A DNA stretch of 64,000 nt, from NCBI RefSeq assembly GCF_901472495.1, contig NZ_LR590469.1, forward strand, positions 2,604,001 to 2,668,000. The letters are read 5' to 3'. Below are positions 8,316 to 17,922 of this stretch, one piece after another. The stretch comes from Yersinia enterocolitica subsp. enterocolitica. Lineage in GTDB: Bacteria; Pseudomonadota; Gammaproteobacteria; Enterobacterales; Enterobacteriaceae. How positions within the stretch are numbered: the stretch's first letter is position 1; each line of letters begins with the position of its first letter. The position numbers and the translations under genes are program-made. The notes below the pieces were generated by a model. It was given only the letters and a program-made list of their open reading frames with translations, was not told the DNA's origin and made no database searches.

Positions 8316-8855
8316 GGGAATACCCCTGTGTTTTATTTTTTTAGTTTATTTCCTTGAGATTTCAAGGTGTTTATCGCTGATAATTTACGCAGGGAAAAAG
8401 CTGATTATCAGGATTAAGCAATAAAATAGCATAAAACCAATACAAAAGATCAAGAGCGCCGATCAATAACAGCTAACCAATTGATTTCATCTATTAAAAT
8501 GTAAACAAGCATCGCTCATTTTCAATCGATAATTCATTAGTAAATTTCAGTGTTTTTTCAAAAAATATGTATTTATTTTGAATATAAATACAGCACCTTT
8601 ATCTAATTAAGTTAGAAATTATAAAAATATCAATTAATTTAATTACAGAAGGTCATTACCCTCTTTTACTCTGACAGAATTAAATATCTTATTAAATAAG
8701 ATTAGACGTGATAAATAAAATTCTAACAAAAATTCACGTCAAACTATCAGGTGAAATATAAAGCAGAATTTATCTATTTATCAGAATGGATTCTTTAGAC
8801 GTTTTTTGGATAATCAATTAAGGCAGGAGAAATAACTATTTTATTCATTAATCCA
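8316..8855. other. Gene-free AT-rich spacer upstream of the chemoreceptor gene
   Basis: No coding sequence is supported in this 540-bp stretch. It must hold the promoter of the minus-strand chemoreceptor gene, but I could not place it. A 17-nt perfect palindrome ATCTTATTAAATAAGAT lies at 8686-8702. In such AT-rich DNA this may be chance or a binding site. Confidence 0.35.
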
Positions 8856-8885
8856 CTGCCAAGTGCAGGGCAATGCACTTGGCAG
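8856..8885 (-). terminator. Strong stem-loop after the dehydrogenase gene
   Basis: A perfect 12-bp stem (CTGCCAAGTGCA at 8856-8867 with TGCACTTGGCAG at 8874-8885) closes a 6-base loop, 24 bp after the stop codon of the minus-strand dehydrogenase gene. The T-rich tract on the minus strand is weak, so the hairpin may act partly as an RNA-stabilising end. Confidence 0.7.
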
Positions 8886-8909
8886 CGTTAAGCCCAGGAT
8901 CAGTGCAAC

Positions 8910-9893
8910 TCAACCTCTGCGATGGGGTAGATCACCGAGAATAAAGTCATTGATGATACTGTCGAAGTCCTTATCGCTGCTGAAACCTAATGCTTTGGCA
9001 TAATGAGCCTCGAAATTTCCAGGCCAGGAGTTCACAATCTTCTCAATGAGTGGATCTTGCTGAACTTTAATTAGATCAACCACTTCAGTACCTGCAATAC
9101 GCCGTAATGCATCGATCATCTGTTGCACGCTAACAGATAATCCTGGCAGATTAATCACTCGCCCTGACTTGAGCTGACTGGCATCCAATTGATGACCGTG
9201 GATCAGGTTATTAATCGCCATTTTCGGCGATAACAACCACAAAGATGTTTGTGGACTCACCGGGCAAATCACCTCAACGCCCTGTAATGGCTCACGAATA
9301 ATACCGCTAGCAAAGCTGGAAGCGGCGCGGTTTGGTTTACCGGGCCGCACCACGATAGTGGGCATTCTCAAGCTACGACCATCAATAAACCCTCGGCGGG
9401 TATAATCTGCCAGCAATAAGTCATTCAAGGCTTTTTGTGTTCCATAGGAACTTTGCGGCGCCCAGACCTGCTCATCGGGCACTACTGCCGGTAACTCACC
9501 ACCAAATACAGCCACTGAACTGGTAATAATGACTTTAGGACAGTGCCCTAGCTGGCGCGCCCGTTGCAGTAAGCCGCGGGTGGCATCAAAATTGATGCGC
9601 ATTCCCAGATCAAATTCTTCTTCCGCCTGACTGGAAACGACCGCCGCCAGGTGGAAAACAGTGTCAACCTGCCGGTCAAAAATACTCGCCAACCATTGCG
9701 AATCAGCAATATCACCACAGAAAACCTGCACTCGCTCATCGGTAATCGCACTCAGCGGCACCACATCACAAGCCATAATTTTGTTAATACTGCGCTGATT
9801 ACCCTGGCTATCCGTCAGATAATCCAGTGTTAATAAACGTTCAATTAATCGACGCCCCAGAAAGCCGGCAGCACCTGTTACCATTATGTTCAT
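8910..9893 (-). CDS. denD: NAD-dependent epimerase/dehydratase, D-erythronate dehydrogenase type
   Basis: An extended short-chain dehydrogenase. The N-terminal Rossmann motif is TGAAGFLG and the active-site pair is in SSYGTQKALNDLL (Tyr and Lys of YxxxK). The ATG at 9893 is preferred over one two codons earlier (9899) because AGGA then lies seven bases upstream; this gives 327 aa. Overall sequence resembles the D-erythronate dehydrogenase (DenD) group, which oxidises the C2 hydroxyl of erythronate in four-carbon sugar-acid catabolism, though substrate cannot be read from the sequence. The gene follows an anion/sugar-acid MFS transporter by about 25 bp in the same direction, which fits uptake and first oxidation of a sugar acid. 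The kinase and isomerase partners usual in den operons are not present here. Confidence 0.8.
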   Translation of the reverse strand: MNIMVTGAAGFLGRRLIERLLTLDYLTDSQGNQRSINKIMACDVVPLSAITDERVQVFCGDIADSQWLASIFDRQVDTVFHLAAVVSSQAEEEFDLGMRINFDATRGLLQRARQLGHCPKVIITSSVAVFGGELPAVVPDEQVWAPQSSYGTQKALNDLLLADYTRRGFIDGRSLRMPTIVVRPGKPNRAASSFASGIIREPLQGVEVICPVSPQTSLWLLSPKMAINNLIHGHQLDASQLKSGRVINLPGLSVSVQQMIDALRRIAGTEVVDLIKVQQDPLIEKIVNSWPGNFEAHYAKALGFSSDKDFDSIINDFILGDLPHRRG

Positions 9894-9919
9894 CGTCATA
9901 TCCTTTTTTATCTGCGCGG

Positions 9920-11230
9920 TTAGCGATTAACTGTTTTGGCTGGAACTAAAAAGACTAACCCCGCCCCAATGAATAGCATGGTGGAAATAATCAACATGCC
10001 GATGGTGGTACTTTGAGTCAGATCTTTTAGGTAGCCCATCATATAAGGTGCGGCGAAACCCGCCAGATTGCCCCAAGAGTTAATCAACGCAATACCTGCG
10101 GCAGCGGCAGTGCCCCCAAGGAATGCCGTCGGTAAGCTCCAAAACAGTGGCAAAGTGCTCAATGCCCCCATCGCCCCAATGGTTAATCCCACCATAGCGA
10201 TGATGATGTTGTCACTGAAGCTGGCGGAGATAATCATCCCAATCCCGCCCAATGTCGCGGTTAAAGCCAGGTGCCAGCGCCGTTCCCGCAAGCGGTCGGC
10301 ACTACGTGAGACCACGACCATCGTCACTGCTGCTGCCGCATAAGGAATCGCACTCAGTAAACCGATAGACAAAATATCTGTAACGCCGCTGTCTTTAATG
10401 AGTGTCGGCAGCCAGAAACCAATGGTGTAAAAACCAGCAATCAGGCAGAAATAAATAAGGGTAAGCAACCAGACTCGGGGTTGTAGGAAAATCTCTTTTA
10501 GGCTGCTGTGGACATGATGCTGAGTGTCATTATCGATATTGGTCTGGAGGATTTTTTTCTCTTCATCGGTTAACCATTTGGCATGCCCGATCCTGTCCGT
10601 CAGTTTAAAAATCACCAAAATACCAATGAGTACCGAGGGAATACCTTCCAGAATAAACATCCATTGCCAACCAGCAAAGCCGTGGAAACCATTAAAGGCA
10701 TCCATTATCCAGCCAGATAGCGGCGCACCTATCACCCCAGATAATGGAACTGCGGTGGCGAATAAGGCATACATGCGGCCACGACGGTTAGTCGGGAACC
10801 AATATGAAATATAAAGGATCACCCCCGGATAGAAGCCAGCCTCAGCTATCCCCAATAAACAACGCATCACATAAAATGACATCGGCGTGGTAACAAAAGC
10901 CATTCCCGCCGAGATAATGCCCCAGGTGATCATGATGCGCGCAATCCACAACCGCGCTCCAACACGATGCAACATCAGGTTGCTGGGAATTTCTAAAAAG
11001 AAGTAAGCAATAAAGAAGATACCGGCACCAAAACCGTACACCGCATCAAAGAATTGTAAGTCATCGGCCATTTGCAACTTGGCAAAGCCAACATTCACCC
11101 GATCCAGATAAGCCACGACATAGCACAACATCAGTAACGGTAAAATATGCCATGCCGCTTTGCGGTAGGCATGATTCTCCGCTGGCAACACCTTCGGTAT
11201 CACTAAAGGTTCGGTTGATGATTCAGACAT
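9920..11230 (-). CDS. MFS transporter, anion:cation symporter family
   Basis: A 436-aa, 12-helix major facilitator. The N-terminal half carries YLDRVNVGFAKLQM and the loop motif NRRGRMYALFATAVPLSG, which are characteristic of the anion:cation symporter group (tartrate, galactarate, phthalate and rhamnonate carriers). The two six-helix halves are separated by a cytoplasmic loop at about residues 205-250 (DRIGHAKWLTDEEKKIL). It is the first gene of a two-gene minus-strand unit with the downstream erythronate-type dehydrogenase, so a C4 or related sugar acid is the probable substrate. No adjacent regulator was found. Confidence 0.87.
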   Translation of the reverse strand: MSESSTEPLVIPKVLPAENHAYRKAAWHILPLLMLCYVVAYLDRVNVGFAKLQMADDLQFFDAVYGFGAGIFFIAYFFLEIPSNLMLHRVGARLWIARIMITWGIISAGMAFVTTPMSFYVMRCLLGIAEAGFYPGVILYISYWFPTNRRGRMYALFATAVPLSGVIGAPLSGWIMDAFNGFHGFAGWQWMFILEGIPSVLIGILVIFKLTDRIGHAKWLTDEEKKILQTNIDNDTQHHVHSSLKEIFLQPRVWLLTLIYFCLIAGFYTIGFWLPTLIKDSGVTDILSIGLLSAIPYAAAAVTMVVVSRSADRLRERRWHLALTATLGGIGMIISASFSDNIIIAMVGLTIGAMGALSTLPLFWSLPTAFLGGTAAAAGIALINSWGNLAGFAAPYMMGYLKDLTQSTTIGMLIISTMLFIGAGLVFLVPAKTVNR

Positions 11231-11583
11231 AGTAGAGCCTCATATTTTAATTATTCGCAGGGAACAGAGATCAGCCATAGTCCTGTCAACTACAACTGCT
11301 GGCGTTGCACATAAAATGTTAATTTTAGTTATTTAATGTTTATTAAAGTTAAATCTAAGGGATAAGTTAGCCAGTGAATGCGATTGAAATCACAATAATT
11401 AACACATGATGATATGGGAAATCACAATGCTTTGATTTTAATAAAATTTTAATTTGTGCAGATTCACGAAAAGTAACACAGAGGAAGTAGGAGGTCGGGT
11501 CGAAAGCAGCAAATTAGCTGCCCTGCTTGAAGAGGGTGGTATTGCACCAAGGCTGCCACTTCAATACCCGCGATGGTATGAAT
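11231..11583. other. Divergent intergenic region between the MFS gene and fepB
   Basis: No gene is seen. The left part is AT-rich and should contain the promoter of the minus-strand MFS-dehydrogenase unit. The segment 11485-11560 is more GC-rich and looks unlike its surroundings, but gives no recognisable protein or repeat. Confidence 0.35.
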
Positions 11584-11602
11584 AATAATGACTATCATTC
11601 TC
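11584..11602 (+). promoter_or_regulatory. Fur-type operator upstream of fepB
   Basis: AATAATGACTATCATTCTC matches the 19-bp Fur consensus GATAATGATAATCATTATC at 15 positions. It lies about 125 bp before the fepB start and fits iron-repressed expression of a siderophore-binding protein. Confidence 0.75.
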
Positions 11603-11727
11603 TTCCGAGAATGGTAAATTATGACTAAGAATTCACATTCCCAATAAATTCAAAAAATATTATTGGTAACGCTTGTTTGTATATCCCCCAGATGAGGGGA
11701 GTTAAAATAGAAAGAGAAAATGCCATT

Positions 11728-12771
11728 ATGTCCTTTTATATCAAATACACTCAGCATAAATCATGGCGTTCGATATTGCCGGGACTGGGCCTTTTAAGCC
11801 TTATTTTCTGCTTGTCCGGCTGTAAACCCGCCGACGACACCACCAGTGAGCAAGCCCCCTCATCAAGTAGCCAAAACGCAACAACATGGACTCGCACCGT
11901 AGAAACGGCGAAAGGCCCGGTGACACTGACCCAGCAGCCAAAGCGGATTGTCTCCACCAGCATCACTATCACCGGAACCTTGCTGGCTATCAATGCTCCA
12001 GTCATTGCCAGTGGTGCGACCGTGCCTGATACCACAGTGGCTGATAACCAAGGTTTCTTTACCCAATGGTCAGAGGTTGCCCAAGCTAAAAAACTGGTGC
12101 CGATATACCAGACAGAGCCGAATGCGGAAGCTGTCGCGGGAATGAATCCAGATTTAATTATTATTTCTGCCACTGGCGGAGATTCGGCGTTGAAGTTGTA
12201 TGAGCAGTTGTCGGTTATCGCCCCAACATTGGTGATTAATTATGATGATAAGAGTTGGCAAGAGCTGGCGGTTTTGCTTGGCCAGGCGACAGGGCATGAG
12301 GCCGATGCGCAGCAAGTCATTGCAACATTCACTCATCGACTCAATGAGGTAAAGCAGAACATTACGCTGCCACCACAACCAACCTCAGCCTTTGTCTATC
12401 AAGCGGCAGACAGTACCGCCAATTTGTGGACTGAAAATTCAGCGCAGGGAAAATTGTTACAGGAATTGGGCTTCACTCTGGCTCAGGTTCCTGATGCAGT
12501 GAAAGGCAATACCAGTATGGGTCACCGCAAAGATATTATTCAACTGGGTGGAGAGAAGCTGGCCGAGGGCCTGAATGGCGAGACTATTTTACTGTTCTCC
12601 GGCGATCAACCGGCAATTGATGCATTGAAAAGTAATAAGTTTTTAGCTCATACCCCCGCAATTGAACACAATCGGGTGTATGCCGCAGGCTATGATACCT
12701 TCCGGTTGGATTACTACAGTGCGAGTAAATTGTTAGCGCGGCTTGAGGAAATGTTTAAGGCTAAGTCTTAA
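11728..12771 (+). CDS. fepB: Ferric enterobactin/catecholate-binding periplasmic protein FepB
   Basis: The start was set at the ATG at 11728, which begins a signal peptide (MSFYIKYTQHKSWRS, then LLSLIFCLSGC). The reading frame extends 17 codons upstream without hydrophobic content. The LSGC motif marks a lipidated Cys. The mature part is a class III periplasmic binding protein with TLTQQPKRIVS near the start, the VAGMNPDLIII strand of the N lobe, and a C lobe ending DTFRLDYYSASKLLARL. This order matches FepB, which hands ferric catecholate siderophores to the FepDG permease. The fepD, fepG and fepC genes follow in the same direction, with fes next to them. It has its own Fur-type site and is separated from fepD by a repeat element, so it is probably transcribed alone. 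Confidence 0.92.
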   Translation: MSFYIKYTQHKSWRSILPGLGLLSLIFCLSGCKPADDTTSEQAPSSSSQNATTWTRTVETAKGPVTLTQQPKRIVSTSITITGTLLAINAPVIASGATVPDTTVADNQGFFTQWSEVAQAKKLVPIYQTEPNAEAVAGMNPDLIIISATGGDSALKLYEQLSVIAPTLVINYDDKSWQELAVLLGQATGHEADAQQVIATFTHRLNEVKQNITLPPQPTSAFVYQAADSTANLWTENSAQGKLLQELGFTLAQVPDAVKGNTSMGHRKDIIQLGGEKLAEGLNGETILLFSGDQPAIDALKSNKFLAHTPAIEHNRVYAAGYDTFRLDYYSASKLLARLEEMFKAKS

Positions 12772-12800
12772 TCACTTTAAAGCGGGACGATAAAGAGAAT

Positions 12801-12994
12801 ATTAATGAGGTTAATGACAAAGTGCCAGTCACGGTGAAAACAGGTAGATCGTAAAGCCGCCGTACTTCTTTTGTTAAAACAAGCGTCCTTGTAGGCTCCA
12901 GCCCCGCCATCCGTGGCACGGACGCTTTACTCTTCAACCTGCCTTCACCTTGCAAGATCGGGTTTTTGAGGTTTGTCAGCAGTCTGATATTAAT
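12801..12994. repeat. MITE-like repeat between fepB and fepD
   Basis: The element starts ATTAATGAGGTTAATGACAA at 12801 and ends with an imperfect inverted copy (on the opposite strand ATTAATATCAGACTGCTGAC, 12994 downward). Its left end shares GAGGTTAATGACAAAG with the left end of the repeat at 17555-17702. Shadow translations of the inside resemble spurious small proteins often called from Yersinia repeats. It contains no transposase, so it would have to be mobilised in trans if mobile. Confidence 0.55.
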
Positions 12995-13002
12995 CTTACT
13001 TA

Positions 13003-13022
13003 GCATGGGGTTTTACCCATGC
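13003..13022. repeat. Short hairpin between fepB and fepD
   Basis: GCATGGG (13003-13009) pairs with CCCATGC (13016-13022) around a 6-base loop. No T-run follows on the plus strand. It may help end or stabilise the fepB message. Confidence 0.35.
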
Positions 13023-13060
13023 ATTCTCATAATAAGTCGTGTTAACATATATTAGAAAAT

Positions 13061-13079
13061 AATAATGATAATCAAAACT
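13061..13079 (+). promoter_or_regulatory. Fur-type operator upstream of fepDGC
   Basis: AATAATGATAATCAAAACT matches the 19-bp Fur consensus at 14 positions, with the first 14 bases nearly perfect. It lies 44 bp before the fepD start. Confidence 0.75.
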
Positions 13080-13122
13080 ATAACTATTTATAAACAATCA
13101 GCATTTGTTAAAAAGAGTGACA

Positions 13123-14190
13123 ATGCCAGCGACTGATCCCCCAAACCAATTTTCAGCAAAGCGGCTCAAACCTGCCCCTGATCTCGGTAAATGCACTCCA
13201 CCTCGCCGTGGGCTTTGGCTACTAACCAGCATTGTTATATTGATGCTAGTGATGGCCGCCAGCTTGATGCTCGGCGCCAAAGCCATCCCATTTTCAGTGG
13301 TCTGGCAAAGTTTACTGGGCGAACACAGCAATGCTGACAGCATTTTAATTCTGGAGTCCCGCCTACCCCGCACCTTGATTGGTGTGCTCGCCGGTGCCGC
13401 CTTGGGGTTATCGGGTGCCGTCATTCAAGCACTGACTCGTAACCCACTAGCTGATCCGGGAATTTTGGGGGTCAATGCTGGGGCCAGTTTTGCCGTAGTG
13501 ATAGGTATTACTATTTTTGGCGTTCATGCTATTCACGGCTATATGCTTTCGGCCTTTATCGGCGCGATGATCACCACACTGGTGGTGTATTGGGTAGGAA
13601 CTCAGGGCGGCGGGCGGGTGAACCCTTTGCGTCTAACACTCTCTGGCGTGGCTATCGGGGCAGTATTACTCGGGATCTCGACCGGCATCTCATTGACACA
13701 TCCACAGGTCTACGACCGGGTTCGCTTCTGGCAAGCAGGCTCGCTGGATATCCGTGATATGTCGGTAGTGGCGGCAGTCGCGCCCGCTATTCTTCTCGGC
13801 AGTGTGATTGCCTTACTATTGGCACGCCCTCTCAATGCCATGCATATGGGGGAAGATTTAGCCGCCGCAATTGGCGCACGCATTGCCCAAACCCAGTTTT
13901 GGGCCGTAGTGACAGTGACCTTGCTATGTGGTGCGGCTACCGCCGCTGTTGGCCCGATCGCCTTTGTCGGCCTGATGGTGCCACATATGGCTCGCTGGAT
14001 TGTCGGGCCGAATCAATGCTGGATCCTTCCTTTCACCTTGGTAATGACCCCCATTTTGCTATTAGTTTCAGATATTGTGGGGCGCTTTCTGGTTCCCGGT
14101 GAATTACGAGTCTCCATCGTGACGGCGTTCATTGGCGCTCCTTTATTGATCTGGCTGGTTCGCCGTAATAAAAGGATGACCGCACTATGA
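13123..14190 (+). CDS. fepD: Ferric enterobactin ABC transporter permease FepD
   Basis: A FecCD-family inner-membrane permease with about nine or ten helices. Typical motifs are present: RLPRTLIGVLAGAALGLSGA, QALTRNPLADPGILGVNAGA and the late GPIAFVGLMVPHMARWIVG, which includes the coupling region that contacts the ATPase. The ATG at 13123 was chosen because AAGAG precedes it; a TTG at 13105 is the other option. The protein is about 355 aa against 334 in E. coli, with a longer polar N-terminus. FepD and FepG form the heterodimeric channel for ferric catecholates delivered by FepB. It overlaps fepG by four bases (ATGA at 14187), so the two are translationally coupled. Confidence 0.93.
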   Translation: MPATDPPNQFSAKRLKPAPDLGKCTPPRRGLWLLTSIVILMLVMAASLMLGAKAIPFSVVWQSLLGEHSNADSILILESRLPRTLIGVLAGAALGLSGAVIQALTRNPLADPGILGVNAGASFAVVIGITIFGVHAIHGYMLSAFIGAMITTLVVYWVGTQGGGRVNPLRLTLSGVAIGAVLLGISTGISLTHPQVYDRVRFWQAGSLDIRDMSVVAAVAPAILLGSVIALLLARPLNAMHMGEDLAAAIGARIAQTQFWAVVTVTLLCGAATAAVGPIAFVGLMVPHMARWIVGPNQCWILPFTLVMTPILLLVSDIVGRFLVPGELRVSIVTAFIGAPLLIWLVRRNKRMTAL

Positions 14191-15230
14191 AGCCCGCCAC
14201 TCCGCCATGGCTATTTGGCCGCCCTGATGGCCCCATCAATCTACGCATCCAGCCCCGTAGCTTGATGGTCGGCGGGTTGCTGCTATTGGCCTGCTTGCTG
14301 GCGGCCATGCTGGCTTTAATGGTCGGTACATTACCGCTTACTCCGGGGCAAGTATTTGAAGCCTTATTCGGCCATGCCAGTGGGGCGGCGAATATTATCG
14401 TCAACCAATGGCGATTGCCCCGTGCTGTCATGGCACTGATTTTCGGCGCCGCACTGGGGATCAGTGGTGCCATATTTCAGTCTCTGGTACGTAACCCATT
14501 GGGTAGCCCCGATATCATCGGCTTTAATGCTGGCGCTTATACTGGCGCGTTGGTGGCGATTACTCTGTTTAATGGCAACTATTTTGAGATTGCCAGTAGT
14601 GCGCTGGGGGGCGGATTGCTCTCAGCTATCGCGGTGTATCTGTTGGCCTACCGCCAGGGAATTCAGGGCTTTCGGCTAATTATTGTCGGTATTGCCATGG
14701 GCGCAATGTTAACCGCATTTAATACCTGGTTGACTATCACCGCTTCATTAGAAGCGGCCATCACTGCCGCCGCATGGGGAGCCGGTTCTCTCAATGGTTT
14801 GACGTGGGCAAAGGGCCTGCCATCAGTGATGTTTATTGCCATCGCCGCCGTGGTGGCGATGTTACTGAGCCGCCGTATGCCGCTGCTGGAAATGGGCGAT
14901 GATGCTGCGGGCGCTCTAGGTGTTCCAGTCGAAAAAACTCGTTTGGGCCTGATGGCTATTGGCGTCATTTTGATGGCTGCGGTCACTGCGGCGGCAGGGC
15001 CGATTTCCTTTATTGCGCTAGCCGCACCACAAATCGCAAAACGCCTGTCTGGCACATCATCAGTGACATTGACCGCTTCTGCGTTAATGGGAGCACTGTT
15101 ATTGATTGCCGCTGATTTGTGCGCCCAACACCTGTTTTCACCTAATCAATTGCCAGTCGGTGTTGTGACTATCAGCATCGGTGGTCTGTATCTTATTTGG
15201 CTTTTAATCCGCGAGTCTCGACGATCATGA
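14187..15230 (+). CDS. fepG: Ferric enterobactin ABC transporter permease FepG
   Basis: The second FecCD-type permease of the heterodimer (347 aa). It carries the paired family motifs RLPRAVMALIFGAALGISGA, QSLVRNPLGSPDIIGFNAGA and GPISFIALAAPQIAKRLSG, homologous to but distinct from those in FepD. The C-terminus (LPVGVVTISIGGLYLIWLLI) matches the family. It starts inside the fepD stop (ATGA) and its own stop overlaps the fepC start the same way, forming a tight fepDGC operon. The longer N-terminus is hydrophilic and cytoplasmic. Confidence 0.93.
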   Translation: MKPATPPWLFGRPDGPINLRIQPRSLMVGGLLLLACLLAAMLALMVGTLPLTPGQVFEALFGHASGAANIIVNQWRLPRAVMALIFGAALGISGAIFQSLVRNPLGSPDIIGFNAGAYTGALVAITLFNGNYFEIASSALGGGLLSAIAVYLLAYRQGIQGFRLIIVGIAMGAMLTAFNTWLTITASLEAAITAAAWGAGSLNGLTWAKGLPSVMFIAIAAVVAMLLSRRMPLLEMGDDAAGALGVPVEKTRLGLMAIGVILMAAVTAAAGPISFIALAAPQIAKRLSGTSSVTLTASALMGALLLIAADLCAQHLFSPNQLPVGVVTISIGGLYLIWLLIRESRRS

Positions 15231-16045
15231 GTAATGCTAGTTCCACCACTTCACCTACCCCTCGCTTGTGGGCCGAGGCGCTGACTTTGGGTTATGACGG
15301 CAAGATAATCAGCGAAAACCTGAGTGTCGCCATTCCTGATGGTGAGTTTACGGTTATCGTCGGCCCCAACGCCTGTGGTAAATCGACGCTGCTGCGCGCC
15401 TTGAGTCGATTACTGAAACCGCAGGCGGGTCAGGTGATTTTGGATGGTAAGAATATTGCCAGCCTTGATACCCGGCATGTTGCGCGCCATTTGGGCTTAT
15501 TACCACAAAGCTCGCAAGCACCGGACGGGATCAGCGTGCTGGATCTGGTGGCGCGTGGTCGTTACCCCCACCAGAAATTATTGCAGCAATGGACACAGGC
15601 TGATAAGCAGGCGGTCAGCGATGCCATGCAGGCCACTGGTGTCAGTGAACTGGCAGACAGGTCAGTGGATGCTTTATCAGGCGGGCAACGCCAGCGGGTT
15701 TGGATAGCTATGGTGCTGGCTCAGCAAACGCCATTACTGTTATTGGATGAGCCGACCACCTATCTGGATATCGCCCATCAGATTGATTTGCTTGAATTGT
15801 TTAGCAATCTTAATCAACAGCATAACCATACCCTGGTTGCTGTGCTGCATGATCTGAATCATGCCTGCCGCTATGCCACCCATATTATCGCCATGCGCGA
15901 TGGAAAGATTGTCATCCAGGGAAAGCCGCGCGAAGTGATCACCGCAGATCTGGTGGAGCATGTCTTTGGTATGCCCTGTTTGATCATTGATGATCCGGTG
16001 TCGCACACCCCTCTGGTTATCCCAAAGGGGCGGTTTAAGGTGTGA
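15227..16045 (+). CDS. fepC: Ferric enterobactin ABC transporter ATPase FepC
   Basis: A 272-aa ABC ATPase that powers the FepDG permease. It has Walker A GPNACGKSTLLRAL, the Q loop at LLPQSSQAP, signature LSGGQRQRVWIA, Walker B LLLDEPTTYLD and the switch His in VLHDLNHACRYA. The start at the ATG at 15227 overlaps the fepG stop by four bases; the open frame extends 10 codons further upstream inside fepG. An ERIC element begins 15 bp after its stop, in the space that separates it from the convergent fes gene. Confidence 0.93.
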   Translation: MSNASSTTSPTPRLWAEALTLGYDGKIISENLSVAIPDGEFTVIVGPNACGKSTLLRALSRLLKPQAGQVILDGKNIASLDTRHVARHLGLLPQSSQAPDGISVLDLVARGRYPHQKLLQQWTQADKQAVSDAMQATGVSELADRSVDALSGGQRQRVWIAMVLAQQTPLLLLDEPTTYLDIAHQIDLLELFSNLNQQHNHTLVAVLHDLNHACRYATHIIAMRDGKIVIQGKPREVITADLVEHVFGMPCLIIDDPVSHTPLVIPKGRFKV

Positions 16046-16060
16046 TTTAGGATTCAGTTT

Positions 16061-17498
<1,438 letters not shown>

Positions 17499-17554
17499 TG
17501 CCCAAGTCTATTCACCACTCATCACGCCAATGTATGCCCACAAGGGGTCAGGTT

Positions 17555-17702
17555 AAATACATTTGAGGTTAATGACAAAGCTATTGATAACTCAGTGAGT
17601 AAAGGGTTTACCGCACCTCGGGGTACTTCGGTGGCTTACGCCACTACGACCCCAACGGCACGCTTCCCCTTAGTTTGACGTTGTCATAAATCTAATACAT
17701 TT
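17555..17702. repeat. MITE-like repeat upstream of fes
   Basis: The left end AAATACATTTGAGGTTAATG (17555 on) and the right end on the opposite strand AAATGTATTAGATTTATGAC (17702 downward) form imperfect terminal inverted repeats. The element is 148 bp without a reading frame. Its left end shares GAGGTTAATGACAAAG with the repeat at 12801-12994, so both may belong to one family with divergent interiors. It sits between the fes start and the receptor promoter region. Confidence 0.55.
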
Positions 17703-17720
17703 GTTATTTTTATATTAATA

Positions 17721-17749
17721 CAAATAATATTGAGAAGTATTATTATTTG
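17721..17749. promoter_or_regulatory. AT-rich dyad between fes and the TonB receptor gene
   Basis: CAAATAATA (17721-17729) and TATTATTTG (17741-17749) are perfect 9-bp inverted repeats separated by 11 bases. They contain AATAAT half-sites like those of Fur boxes, and the position between divergent iron genes suits a shared operator. The match to the 19-bp Fur consensus is poor, so the assignment is tentative. Confidence 0.35.
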
Positions 17750-17922
17750 CAATAACATGGTGCGCATTCTTTCTTGAGCGTCACCTTATTCCCGAATATG
17801 TATAAGGATACAGCCGCAACTGATTGAATGGGCAGAAATCTTTTTTATATCCATACCGGATAATAAATAAATCTGGGTGGATCCAGCACTTTTATTATTG
17901 TATTTCCAGGTAGGGATAAATC

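Noticed and set aside
8686..8702. 17-nt palindrome ATCTTATTAAATAAGAT as a firm operator
   Set aside because: It lies in very AT-rich DNA between two co-directional genes, where such palindromes arise by chance; kept only as a note.
12761..13006. Minus-strand 81-aa gene between fepB and fepD
   Set aside because: It lies almost wholly within a repeat element and looks like the spurious proteins often called from such repeats.
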